From an uncultured Verrucomicrobiota bacterium (GTDB taxonomy: Bacteria; Verrucomicrobiota; Verrucomicrobiia; Chthoniobacterales; JACTMZ01), in assembly GCA_903953565.1 (NCBI GenBank), contig CAJBKE010000037.1:112001-176000 (forward strand): 64,000 nt of DNA. Direction: 5' to 3'. Below are positions 33,696 through 41,901 of the stretch, piece by piece. Position 1 is the first letter of the stretch. The number at the start of each line of letters is the position of its first letter. Below the pieces are notes generated by a model. That model was not told where the DNA came from. It did not search any database and worked only from the letters and a program-made list of their open reading frames with translations. Both the position numbers and the translations under genes were made by a program.

Positions 33696-33729
33696 GGTGG
33701 GATATCGCGATGGGACATCGCGATCCACC
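33696..33729 (+). repeat. Family A repeat, copy A6 (second hairpin only)
   Basis: 34 bp: GGTGG directly joined to ATCGCGAT-gggac-ATCGCGAT-CCACC. The first hairpin is missing, apparently by internal deletion. It lies just after the stop of the minus-strand PBP2 gene, in a convergent junction. Confidence 0.75.
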
Positions 33730-33736
33730 GGGATGA

Positions 33737-35884
33737 TTATTGGCCTTCTTTTTTCTTTTTCTTCCCGAAGCCGCCGAAGATTTTCTGGAAGATGTTTTTC
33801 TTCTTCACCGTGCCTTCGGCATCGGCGGCGGGTTTGACCGTGGGGGCGGCTGCCGTCGTGCGCGTGCGCGAGGAACCGGTGCCTTCACCCGTTGCCCCGC
33901 CTTCACCGGGCGGTGCGGAGGCCAGAGCGGCGGGGATGGAGCGGCCGAAGTCCACGCTAGAGACATAACCGAAGCTTCCCTTGGCCGGTTCGAGGCTGGC
34001 GACTTCGACCTTCTCGCCCTCTTCCATTTTGAAGATATCCGAAAGAATCTTCGAGGCGATGGGCGCAGCCACGCCGCCGCCGGAGGCGCCGCCGTTGACC
34101 ATGACGCAGACGGCATACCGAGGTTTGTCATAAGGGGCGAAGGTGATGAACCAGACGTGGTTGTCGGGAATGCCGCGGCGCCAGAATTGGGCGGTGCCGG
34201 TTTTGCCGGCGACCTGATAGTTTTTGATCCGTGCGCCGGGTGCGGTTCCGCCGCCGCGATTGACCACATCCCAAAGTCCTTGGCGCACCATGTCGATCGC
34301 GTCGACCGTGAATCCGTTCTCGAGGAGGTTGGCCCGGACGCGCACGGGCTCTTGCCGGACGACGGTGCCGTCGCGGGCCACGATTTTGTCGACGAGGCGC
34401 GGGTAGTAGCTGGTGCCCCAATTGGCCACGGTGGAGGCGACCATGGCCATTTGCAGCGGAGTGGCCAGGACGAAGCCTTGGCCGATGGAGGTGTTGGCCG
34501 TTTGTCCGGTCGACCATTGCTCGCGCACGTTTTGTTTGGAGAGCCATTCGGGGCCGGGAAGGATGCCGGCATATTCGCCGGAGATGGGTGCGCCGGATTT
34601 TTGTCCTAGCCCGAGCATGTTGCCGACCGCATCGATTTCATCGATTCCAGCCGCGTTGCCGTAGAGGCAGAAGAACGAGTTGCAGGAGACGCGCAGGGCG
34701 GAGGTGAGGCCGATGGTGCCGTGCGTGCCGGAGCATTTGAGCATATGCTTGCCGTATTTCACGCCGCCGGAGCAGGTGAACGATTTTTCGGCGAGGCCTT
34801 TGCGCAGGCCGGCGAGGGCGGGCAGGACTTTGTAGGTCGAACCGGGCGCGTAGGCGCTGGTCGCGCGGTTGAGCAGGGGATTGGTTGCGTCCCCGGTAAG
34901 GCTGTTCCAGTCGGCCGCGGCGATGGCGGGGATGAAGCTGTTCGGGTCGAACGAGGGAACGCTGACCATGGCGAGGATGTCGCCGTTGTTCGGATCGACA
35001 ACCACCGCGGCTCCGCGCCGGACGACGCGCATGGCTTTCTCGGCGATGTATTGGATGCGTGCGTCGATGGTGAGTTGGATGTTGTGGCCGGACCGCGGTT
35101 CCTTGCGTTCGATTTCGCCCTGGATTTTTCCTTTGGCGTCGCGCTGGAGGATGCGCGCGCCGGCCTCGCCCCGCAGTTCGTCATCGAAGATGAGTTCGAG
35201 CTGCGTTTTGCCCTCCATGTCTCCCTGATAGAAGGTGAAGCGCGCGGCTTCGTCCTTGTTCACTTCATTGGGTTCGCCGACGTAGCCGAGGAAATGCGCG
35301 CCGAGCGCGCCGTAGGTGTAGCGGCGGACGGGGCGGACGGTGACATTGACGCCGGGCATGTCGACCTGGTGTTCGGCGAATCGCGCCATGGTCTCGAAGT
35401 CGAGGTCTTCGATGTAGGTGAAGGGAACCTCGGTGTTGTTGCGGTAATGAAGGCGGAGACTGGCTGCGTTGTAGTCCTCGGCGATACCGAGATCGGCGAG
35501 GCGTTTGATCACCGTTTCGTTGAGGATCTTGACGATGTCGGGCTCGCTCTTCTCGGTCATCATGCCCCGCACAGTGGTCTGGTAGCTGCGGCGCGGCACT
35601 TCGCCGCCGTGTTTCTCGCGGTAGGCGCGGACGATGTCGGGGAGATAGAGTTCGACCGCGACGCTCGAGCGGTTTTCGGCCAGCGGGAGGCCGTTGCGGT
35701 CGAGGATCTCGCCGCGCACGGAGGGGAGGCGGACATTGACCTGCGAATTGCTGCGGATGCGCGAGGTGTATTCGTCGCCGCGGGCCACCTGCACATACCA
35801 GAGGCGGCCGGTAAGCAGGAGAAGTCCTGCCAGCATGATGGAGCCAATGACGATGATTCGGAATTCAGGTGATCGGCGAAGCAT
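33737..35884 (-). CDS. mrdA: Penicillin-binding protein 2 (elongasome transpeptidase)
   Basis: A 715-residue class B penicillin-binding protein. It has one N-terminal membrane anchor (IIVIGSIMLAGLLLLTGRLWYVQ), a pedestal domain beginning RLPSVRGEILDRNGLPLAENR, and a transpeptidase domain with SxxK in APGSTYKVLPAL, SxN in SCNSF, and KTG in VAGKTGTAQFW. The RGEILDRNG and GYVGE strings are typical of PBP2 (MrdA) rather than FtsI. It cross-links lateral wall peptidoglycan with RodA during rod elongation. The C-terminus is extended by a Pro/Ala/Thr-rich stretch and a Lys-rich tail (FGGFGKKKKKEGQ). No rodA or mreBCD is adjacent; the gene is monocistronic here. Confidence 0.9.
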   Translation of the reverse strand: MLRRSPEFRIIVIGSIMLAGLLLLTGRLWYVQVARGDEYTSRIRSNSQVNVRLPSVRGEILDRNGLPLAENRSSVAVELYLPDIVRAYREKHGGEVPRRSYQTTVRGMMTEKSEPDIVKILNETVIKRLADLGIAEDYNAASLRLHYRNNTEVPFTYIEDLDFETMARFAEHQVDMPGVNVTVRPVRRYTYGALGAHFLGYVGEPNEVNKDEAARFTFYQGDMEGKTQLELIFDDELRGEAGARILQRDAKGKIQGEIERKEPRSGHNIQLTIDARIQYIAEKAMRVVRRGAAVVVDPNNGDILAMVSVPSFDPNSFIPAIAAADWNSLTGDATNPLLNRATSAYAPGSTYKVLPALAGLRKGLAEKSFTCSGGVKYGKHMLKCSGTHGTIGLTSALRVSCNSFFCLYGNAAGIDEIDAVGNMLGLGQKSGAPISGEYAGILPGPEWLSKQNVREQWSTGQTANTSIGQGFVLATPLQMAMVASTVANWGTSYYPRLVDKIVARDGTVVRQEPVRVRANLLENGFTVDAIDMVRQGLWDVVNRGGGTAPGARIKNYQVAGKTGTAQFWRRGIPDNHVWFITFAPYDKPRYAVCVMVNGGASGGGVAAPIASKILSDIFKMEEGEKVEVASLEPAKGSFGYVSSVDFGRSIPAALASAPPGEGGATGEGTGSSRTRTTAAAPTVKPAADAEGTVKKKNIFQKIFGGFGKKKKKEGQ

Positions 35885-35997
35885 GATGGAAGCGATGGGC
35901 AGCGCCGAATTTGCTCTGGATTCGTGCGGACTGCAACCAGCGGGATGCGTTCTCGAAAGCGGACCCGAAACGCTAGCCCATCCCGGTCCGCGAAGAA

Positions 35998-36015
35998 ATA
36001 CCCTGCGGAGGGTAT
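35998..36015. promoter_or_regulatory. ATACCCT-type palindrome, copy 2, with promoter of the 36052 gene
   Basis: ATACCCT-GCGG-AGGGTAT is a perfect inverted repeat with 7-bp arms. Its last base is the first base of a -35 box, TTGCAC (36015-36020). After a 17-bp spacer comes -10 TATAAA (36038-36043), and ATG 36052 follows 8 bases later. A protein bound to the palindrome would touch RNA polymerase at -35. Confidence 0.7.
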
Positions 36016-36051
36016 TGCACGCGGCGGATAGTGTGCTTATAAACCGCCCCG

Positions 36052-36240
36052 ATGAGCGCAGATCCCACCAATGCCGCGGCCCTCGAGACCGCGCAACGCG
36101 ACCGCTTCCTGCGGCGTCTGGTCGGTTGCTTCGCCGTGGCCGCAGCAGTGGCCTTCGGCTTGGCCATCACGACCTCCGTCCGGCAGCAGACCTGGGGCCA
36201 CTTCGACCCGGTCTCGCTGGCGCAGGATGTCCCGCGGTAA
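36052..36240 (+). CDS. Small single-pass membrane protein of unknown function
   Basis: A 62-residue protein: hydrophilic N-terminus (about 24 residues, helix-prone), one transmembrane helix (LVGCFAVAAAVAFGLAITTSV) and a short C-terminal tail (RQQTWGHFDPVSLAQDVPR). No family is recognised. Gene status is supported by a well-spaced promoter directly upstream, a shared regulatory palindrome and the membrane-protein composition. There is no Shine-Dalgarno; the -10 is 8 bases from the ATG, so a leaderless message is likely. A CCCGCC-tc-GGCGGG inverted repeat lies about 30 bp after the stop. Confidence 0.62.
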   Translation: MSADPTNAAALETAQRDRFLRRLVGCFAVAAAVAFGLAITTSVRQQTWGHFDPVSLAQDVPR

Positions 36241-36292
36241 TCATTAGCCCTGCTTAAGCGGGTGTCCCCGCCTCGGCGGGCGCAGCTGCAAA

Positions 36293-36310
36293 ATACCCTG
36301 CGGAGGGTAT
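36293..36310. promoter_or_regulatory. ATACCCT-type palindrome, copy 3, with promoter of the 36368 gene
   Basis: ATACCCT-GCGG-AGGGTAT, identical to copy 2. It runs into a -35-like TAGGCG (36310-36315), an 18-bp spacer and -10 TATTTT (36334-36339). The start codon at 36368 is 28 bases further on. Confidence 0.68.
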
Positions 36311-36367
36311 AGGCGAGCTCAGAACAAACATGCTATTTTCGGGACTCTCAAAACTGAAGTCCCGACC

Positions 36368-37165
36368 ATGCAAGACACTCTCTCCGAGCAAGGGCCCCCA
36401 TCTGTTGCGGCCAAGACCAGCCAGCAAAAGGCCCTGATCCCCCGCAGCGACGAGGGGATTTCTCAGGAAGAGATGTTTGCGGAATTGAACCGCGTTATCT
36501 CGAGCCCCGACTTTCCAGCGACCCTGCGCAACCGCCGTTTTCTCTCTTTTGCCGTCGAGCGCACTCTGGAAGCACCGGCGGGGGCCCAGTTGCGCGTGCG
36601 GGCCTACGATGTGGCCACGCAGATCTTCGGCCGGTCGGACGATTTCAGCACGATTATCGATCCCATCGTGCGGATCGAGGCAGGCAAATTGCGCCGCGAC
36701 CTCGAAACCTACTACCTTAAATCGGGAAGGTTAAACCCTCTGCGCATCCAATTGCCGCGGGGCGGCTACGATCCGGTCTTCCTGCGTCAGCAGGCGGCGA
36801 AGGATGGTGCCCCGCAAGCGCCCACGACTCTGGGTGACCTGGCGGCGGATGCCCGGGCGGAATTGGACCGCATCATACAGAGCACGGATTTCCCGGCCAC
36901 GGATCGCAACCGGAAGTTCCTCACCTATGTTGTCGAGAACGAGCTGGCCGGGCGGCCTGAGGAGATCACACCCATCCTCTTGGGCCAGCGGGTTTTATTG
37001 CGCGACGAGACCTTCAACCCGAACAAAGATCCCATCGTGCGGATCGAGGCAGGAAAGCTTCGTCGGGATTTGGAAACCTACTATCTGAAATCTGGTCGGC
37101 GTAACCCTTTGCGTATCAGCATTCCAAAGGGCGGATACCGTCCGGCCTTCGCTTACGTCGCTTAG
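36368..37165 (+). CDS. Protein made of two copies of a winged-helix-like domain
   Basis: A 265-residue soluble protein built from two homologous domains of about 105 residues (about 35-138 and 159-264). Each follows the order RNRxFLxxxVExxL, then DPIVRIEAGKLRRDLETYYL, then NPLRIxxPxGGYxPxF. I know this domain from the N-termini of larger proteins with adenylate cyclase or TolB/TPR regions, where RxFLxYVVE...VRVEAGRLRRRLxxYY...IELPKGGYxPxF is the usual wording; it is probably a winged helix-turn-helix. Here nothing else is attached. The repeats share a 26-bp identical DNA stretch (36659-36684 and 37028-37053), 369 bp apart. A DNA-binding regulatory role is an inference. Confidence 0.75.
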   Translation: MQDTLSEQGPPSVAAKTSQQKALIPRSDEGISQEEMFAELNRVISSPDFPATLRNRRFLSFAVERTLEAPAGAQLRVRAYDVATQIFGRSDDFSTIIDPIVRIEAGKLRRDLETYYLKSGRLNPLRIQLPRGGYDPVFLRQQAAKDGAPQAPTTLGDLAADARAELDRIIQSTDFPATDRNRKFLTYVVENELAGRPEEITPILLGQRVLLRDETFNPNKDPIVRIEAGKLRRDLETYYLKSGRRNPLRISIPKGGYRPAFAYVA

Positions 37166-37250
37166 GGTTGAGGTCGGGGCGGTTGGTCACTCTTACGGCC
37201 GGGCCTTGCCCCTGCCGGGGTGGCTCGGCTAGGGTCTGCAGGTTTATCTT

Positions 37251-38354
37251 ATGAGCAAAACGGAGTCATTCAGGGTGGCGGTCTTGGCAGGGGACGGAAT
37301 CGGACCGGAGGTCATGGCCGAAGCCCTGCGCGTGCTGGCCGCCGCGGCGGCAAAATTTTCCATTTCTTACGAAATCAAAGAGGAACGTGTCGGTGGTTGC
37401 GCGATCGATGCGGACGGGGTGGCTCTGCCCGACCAGACACTGCAGACGTGCAAGGAATCGGACGCCATCCTCTTCGGGTCGGTTGGCGGACCGAAATGGG
37501 AGTCGCTCCCGCCCAACCAGCAACCGGAGCGTGCCGCCCTGCTCGCCCTGCGCAAGACCTTCGCCCTTTACGCCAATCTGCGTCCGGCCATCTGCTTGCC
37601 CGAGTTGACCCACGCCTCGCCGGTGCGCGAGTCGATCGTGACCGGCGGCTTCGATGTCCTTTTCGTGCGCGAGTTGACCGGCGGCCTTTATTTCGGCGAG
37701 CCGAAATACATGAAGCATGAGAGCGGCGAGTGGTTCGCCGTCGACACCATGATTTACTGGGAGAGCGAGATCGAGCGCATCGCGCATGTTGCTTTCCAAG
37801 CCGCGCAGCGCCGCCGACATCATGTGACGTCGATCGACAAAGCCAACGTCCTGCAGAATGGCATCCTCTGGCGCCAGACCGTCGATCGCGTGGCCAACGA
37901 ATACCCCGACGTGAAGCTCCGCCACCTCTACGTGGACAATGCGGCGATGCAGCTCATCCGCAATCCGAAGGGATTCGACGTCATCCTCGCGGAAAATCTT
38001 TTCGGCGACATCTTGAGCGACGAGCTGGCCATGATTGCCGGTTCCCTCGGCATGCTGCCCAGCGCGAGCCTCGGAATTTCCAAGGGCGACGGGTGCTACT
38101 TCGGCATGTATGAGCCGAGCGGCGGCACGGCTCCGGATATCGCCGGCATGGGAATTGCCAACCCGATCGCGCAGATTCTTTCCGCGGCCATGATGCTCCG
38201 CTACTCGGCCGGACGCGAAGACGCCGCCTCGGCCATCGAGGCCGCAGTGCAGCGCGTCATCCGCTCCGGCCTGCGCACCAAGGACATCCATACCGAGGGA
38301 ACGCAGCTGGTCAGCACCGACGAGATGGGCAAGGCCATCGCCGACGCGCTGTGA
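37251..38354 (+). CDS. leuB: 3-isopropylmalate dehydrogenase
   Basis: A 367-residue leucine-biosynthesis enzyme that oxidises and decarboxylates 3-isopropylmalate using NAD. Motifs in order are VAVLAGDGIGPEVMAEALRVL, LFGSVGGPKW, LRKTFALYANLRPA, VRELTGGLYFGEPK, DKANVLQNGILWRQ, and DVILAENLFGDILSDELAMI with the metal-binding aspartates; then GTAPDIAGMGIANP with the NAD-binding turn. Length is normal for LeuB. No other leu gene is adjacent. The start is ATG 37251. It is followed 52 bp later by the exbD-type gene. Confidence 0.94.
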   Translation: MSKTESFRVAVLAGDGIGPEVMAEALRVLAAAAAKFSISYEIKEERVGGCAIDADGVALPDQTLQTCKESDAILFGSVGGPKWESLPPNQQPERAALLALRKTFALYANLRPAICLPELTHASPVRESIVTGGFDVLFVRELTGGLYFGEPKYMKHESGEWFAVDTMIYWESEIERIAHVAFQAAQRRRHHVTSIDKANVLQNGILWRQTVDRVANEYPDVKLRHLYVDNAAMQLIRNPKGFDVILAENLFGDILSDELAMIAGSLGMLPSASLGISKGDGCYFGMYEPSGGTAPDIAGMGIANPIAQILSAAMMLRYSAGREDAASAIEAAVQRVIRSGLRTKDIHTEGTQLVSTDEMGKAIADAL

Positions 38355-38406
38355 CCCGGCGAATCTCTTGGCTTGCGGCGGAATTTGTCCGCACTATCGG
38401 TGTGAC

Positions 38407-38823
38407 GTGAACTTCCGCAAACAGGCCGTGCCCGAAGCCCCGGGCTTTCAGATCGCGCCGATGGTGGACATCGTCTTCCTGTTGCTCATCTTCTTCCTCG
38501 TGACGTGGAATTTCGCGCGCTACGAAACCGAGTTGGACGTCAAAGTCCCGACGGCGAAAGAAGGCAAGGAATCGCGCCGCAGCGTCGGGGAGGTCATCAT
38601 CAATGTGAAGAACGACGGCTCGATCGTGATCAACCGCAAGACCGTCTCGGCGGAGGAATTGGGCGGGACGCTGCGCAAGATATCCGAACTCTATCCGGAC
38701 CAAGCTGTCGTCCTGCGCGGCGACCAGTCGGCCGACTACCGTCATATCGTGGCCGTGCTCGATATTTGCCGCGCGGCCAATATCTGGAATGTTGCCTTCG
38801 CCACGGGGCGTCCCGACTCATGA
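38407..38823 (+). CDS. ExbD/TolR-family biopolymer transport protein
   Basis: A 138-residue inner-membrane protein: short cytoplasmic N-terminus, one transmembrane helix with the essential Asp (APMVDIVFLLLIFFLVTWNF), and a periplasmic domain (LDVKVPTAKEG..., VVLRGDQSADYRHIVAVLDICR). It belongs to the stator complexes that convert proton motive force to movement of TonB or Tol proteins. The start is GTG 38407. No exbB/tolQ partner is adjacent. The next gene overlaps by 4 bp (ATGA) and encodes a long periplasmic TPR protein, suggesting a Tol/Ton-like envelope complex; this link is inferred. Confidence 0.88.
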   Translation: MNFRKQAVPEAPGFQIAPMVDIVFLLLIFFLVTWNFARYETELDVKVPTAKEGKESRRSVGEVIINVKNDGSIVINRKTVSAEELGGTLRKISELYPDQAVVLRGDQSADYRHIVAVLDICRAANIWNVAFATGRPDS

Positions 38824-41264
38824 GGAGCTTGCTGGTCATTCCCGCGTTGCTCGGCCTCGGTCTCGCGGCGCACGGACAAATCCCCGTCGAGGTGCGCCCC
38901 GCCGAACCGGTGGATCCGTTCGCGGCTCCGGCACCCGAAGTGCGGCGCGCGGAACCCGTGACACCGGCAGCACCGGTGACCGCCACCGTGACACCTCCGG
39001 TCGATCCCAGCGACGGCACTGAAGCGATCCGCGCCGCGCCTTCCAACCTGCCCTCCAATCCGGCGCGGCAGGCCTTCGAGCAGGCCAACGCATTCTACGG
39101 GCAAAAGATGTACGACCTCGCGGTGCCGAAATACCAACTGTTCCTCGCCTCGGCACTGCGGAGCATGGACCGCCAAGCCGCGTTATTCCGCCTCGGCGAA
39201 TGCTTGCGCGCGCTCAAGCGTCCGCAGGAGGCCTCCGTGGCCTACCGCGAACTGCTTTCCGAATACAACACGGGCGATTTCATGGGCCCGGCCGCCTACC
39301 GCCTCGGGGAGATACAATACGGGGCGCGGGAATTCGACGCGGCGGCCACTTCCTTCCGTCTTTCCGCGCATCATGTGCGCGACGCGAAGTTGCGGCTGGC
39401 CGCCAAGTTTTTCGAAGGCCGCGCCCTCGATTCCTCCGGCCGCAAAATCGAAGCGCTCTCGGCCTACCGCGAAGTTGCGGCGCAAAAAGAGAACAACCCC
39501 TACCGCGACCGCGCCATTTTCGATCTGGCCGAGGCCGATGCGCGCGCCGGTCTGACCGACAGTGCCTTCCGCCAGTTGCGCGGCCTGGCCGAAACGGCGC
39601 AGACGCCGCCGGTCCGCATCAGCGCGGCGGTCAAAGCCGGCTTGCTCGCCATCGACCTGCGCGATTTCGAATCGGCCCGACCGCTGCTTGAGATGGGCGC
39701 AGCCAACCAGGAGCTGGCCAACTGGCGTGCGGCAGCGCAAGCCGGACTGGTGCGGCTGGAATACGAATCGGAAAATTATCCGGCCGCAGCGGCCCGGGCC
39801 GAGGAAGTCTTGCCCATGCTGCCGGCCGAATCGCAGCCGGACGTCCTGCTCCTCGCCGCCAATGCGCGCCGCCAGATGGGGGAACAGGCCCGCGCGCTCA
39901 CGCTTTATGACAGACTTGTCGCGGAGTATCCGAATTCCCAGGCCGCGCGCGATGCGGGCTTTCACCGCTTGGTCAGTCTCGTGGCCCAGCGCGATGAACG
40001 CGCTCCCGGACAAATCGATGCCTTCCTTGCCTCGACCAACGATGAGGACGATCGGGCCAAAGCCGCGCTGCTCAAAGCCGAGTTGCTCTTCAGTCAGGAT
40101 CGTTTCGCCGAGGCCGCCGAGCTTTACCGCCAGGCCTCGACGGCCCGCGGCACGGAAAAATACCGATCCGACGCGCTTTACAAACTCGCGTGGTGCCAGC
40201 TGCAGACCAAGAGCTATGACGAAGCGGTCGAAGTGCTGACACGTTTTCTGCTGCAGTATCCGCGTCACCCGCGCGTCGCTTCCGCCTTCGCCCAGCGGGC
40301 CCTCGCCCAGATGGAGACGGGCGACAACGTGGCTGCTCTGGCCGATTTCGAAGTCGTGATCAACAAGCACCGCGAGACCAAGGAGCGCGAAGATGCCATG
40401 GTGCAGAGGGCTCTCATTCTCGGCAACTTACAGCGTTCGGCCGAGATGGCCGCGGGCTTCGAACGTCTGCTCGAGGAATATCCGCAGACCAAGTCTGCCG
40501 CCCAGGCCCACTTCTGGATTGGTTACGCCGCCACCGAGGCGAAGAAGCACCGCGAAGCCATCGCGCCGTTGGAAAAAGCGCGCGAGCTGGATGCGAAGAA
40601 ATACGGCGAACGCGCCACACTGCGACTCTTGCTCAGCCATTACAACCTGCAGGACCGCGAGGCCGTGGCGCGGGAGGCGCGGGCGCTCGGACCGGACAAA
40701 GCGCCGGCCGAGGTGCGCGAATGGCTCGGTCTTTCTTCCCTCGAAGCGGGCGACAACAAAACGGCGGCCGAATTCCTTGCGCCGCTCGCCGCGGCCGACG
40801 GGGCCACGCCGGAATTGCGGCTTTCGCTCGCACAGGCGCAACTTGGTGCCGGCCAGCACAAAGAGGCCCGCGCCACCCTCGAGCAAGTTCTTCCGAAAGT
40901 GCATGAGCCGCGGATCAAGGCGCGTGCGCATTTGCTCATGGCGGAAAGTCTGATCGGCTTGCGCGACGGCGCGGCGGCCAAGGCGCAGGCCGAAGAAGCC
41001 CAGCGCCTGCAACCCGAGGGGCGCCTCAATGCCGAAGCGCGGTTGGCCAACGGACGCGCCCTGCTCGCGCAGGAAAAATTCGACGATGCGGCCCGCGCCT
41101 TCATGGCCATCGCGCTGCTTTATGACGAAAAAGATCTGACCCCGCAGGCCCTTGTCCTGGCCGAGGAGGCCTACAAGCGCGCCGCGAATTCCGCCGATGC
41201 GAAGCGTGCGCGCGAGGAATTGCAGCGGCGCTATCCCGACTACAAACCGCCCGCGCAGTCCTGA
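38820..41264 (+). CDS. Periplasmic tetratricopeptide-repeat protein
   Basis: An 814-residue exported protein: signal peptide (MRSLLVIPALLGLGLAAHGQ), a Pro/Ala-rich spacer (about 25-75), then TPR-like helical hairpins to the end. Typical units read QAFEQANAFYGQKMYDLAVP, AALFRLGECLRALKRPQEAS, and KSAAQAHFWIGYAATEAKKH. The last region ends in YKRAANSADAKRAREELQRR. This resembles YbgF/CpoB- and BamD-like scaffolds that couple to Tol or outer-membrane assembly, but is far longer. It is translationally coupled to the exbD-type gene. Partner binding cannot be read from sequence. The HAD gene follows 2 bp after the stop. Confidence 0.82.
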   Translation: MRSLLVIPALLGLGLAAHGQIPVEVRPAEPVDPFAAPAPEVRRAEPVTPAAPVTATVTPPVDPSDGTEAIRAAPSNLPSNPARQAFEQANAFYGQKMYDLAVPKYQLFLASALRSMDRQAALFRLGECLRALKRPQEASVAYRELLSEYNTGDFMGPAAYRLGEIQYGAREFDAAATSFRLSAHHVRDAKLRLAAKFFEGRALDSSGRKIEALSAYREVAAQKENNPYRDRAIFDLAEADARAGLTDSAFRQLRGLAETAQTPPVRISAAVKAGLLAIDLRDFESARPLLEMGAANQELANWRAAAQAGLVRLEYESENYPAAAARAEEVLPMLPAESQPDVLLLAANARRQMGEQARALTLYDRLVAEYPNSQAARDAGFHRLVSLVAQRDERAPGQIDAFLASTNDEDDRAKAALLKAELLFSQDRFAEAAELYRQASTARGTEKYRSDALYKLAWCQLQTKSYDEAVEVLTRFLLQYPRHPRVASAFAQRALAQMETGDNVAALADFEVVINKHRETKEREDAMVQRALILGNLQRSAEMAAGFERLLEEYPQTKSAAQAHFWIGYAATEAKKHREAIAPLEKARELDAKKYGERATLRLLLSHYNLQDREAVAREARALGPDKAPAEVREWLGLSSLEAGDNKTAAEFLAPLAAADGATPELRLSLAQAQLGAGQHKEARATLEQVLPKVHEPRIKARAHLLMAESLIGLRDGAAAKAQAEEAQRLQPEGRLNAEARLANGRALLAQEKFDDAARAFMAIALLYDEKDLTPQALVLAEEAYKRAANSADAKRAREELQRRYPDYKPPAQS

Positions 41265-41266
41265 CC

Positions 41267-41839
41267 ATGCCCTTGTCCTTGCCGGCGGGGGATTTCCGCG
41301 CGTTCATTTTCGATTGCGACGGCACGCTGGCCGACAATATGCCTTTGCACTTCTCGGCATGGACCCGCGCCATGGAGGACTTCGGCGGATCCTATCCCGA
41401 GGATCTTTTCTACGCATGGGGCGGCGTGCCGACCGGCGACATCGTGAGGCGTTTGAACGCGAAGTTCGGTCTGTCCCTGGATGTCGATGAAGTGGTCCAC
41501 CGCAAAGAGCACTACTACCGTGAGTCCATCCCGCAGGTGGAACCGGTGCACGATGTCGTTGCGCTGGTGCGCGCCTACCACGGCAAAGTCCCGCTGGCCG
41601 TCGCTTCGGGTGGGCACCGTGATCTCGTCGAGCGCACGCTGGTCGTGCTGGGCATCCGGGATCTTTTCGACGCGGTCATCGCCGCCGAGGATTACGCTCG
41701 CGGCAAACCGCATCCTGATCCTTTCCTCAAGGCTGCCGAGCGGCTGCGCGTCGAGCCGCAGCAGTGTCTTGTCTTCGAGGACACCGAAACCGGCGTGCAG
41801 GCGGCGCGGGCCGCGGGGATGGCGTGGGTTATGGTGTAA
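41267..41839 (+). CDS. HAD-superfamily phosphatase / phosphoglucomutase-like protein
   Basis: A 190-residue HAD hydrolase of the beta-phosphoglucomutase type (subfamily IA). Motif I is FIFDCDGTLADNMPLH (nucleophile Asp, acid-base Asp two residues on), motif II is VASGGHRD, the Lys is in RGKPHPDPFL, and motif III is CLVFEDTETGVQAA. A helical cap (about 22-80) lies between motifs I and II. The enzyme probably acts on a small phosphosugar; the substrate is unknown. It starts 2 bp after the TPR gene. The stop is followed after one base by a family A repeat (A7). Confidence 0.88.
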   Translation: MPLSLPAGDFRAFIFDCDGTLADNMPLHFSAWTRAMEDFGGSYPEDLFYAWGGVPTGDIVRRLNAKFGLSLDVDEVVHRKEHYYRESIPQVEPVHDVVALVRAYHGKVPLAVASGGHRDLVERTLVVLGIRDLFDAVIAAEDYARGKPHPDPFLKAAERLRVEPQQCLVFEDTETGVQAARAAGMAWVMV

Positions 41840-41840
41840 T

Positions 41841-41898
41841 GGTGGATTGCGATGTCCCCATCGCGATTATTTATCGCGCCGGGACGGCGCGATCCACC
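41841..41898 (-). repeat. Family A palindromic repeat, copy A7 (short form)
   Basis: 58 bp, in reverse orientation: GGTGGATTGCGAT-gtcccc-ATCGCGAT then TCGCGCCG-gga-CGGCGCGA and TCCACC. It lies in the 62-bp convergent junction between the HAD gene and argF, filling nearly all of it. Confidence 0.88.
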
Positions 41899-41901
41899 TA
41901 A

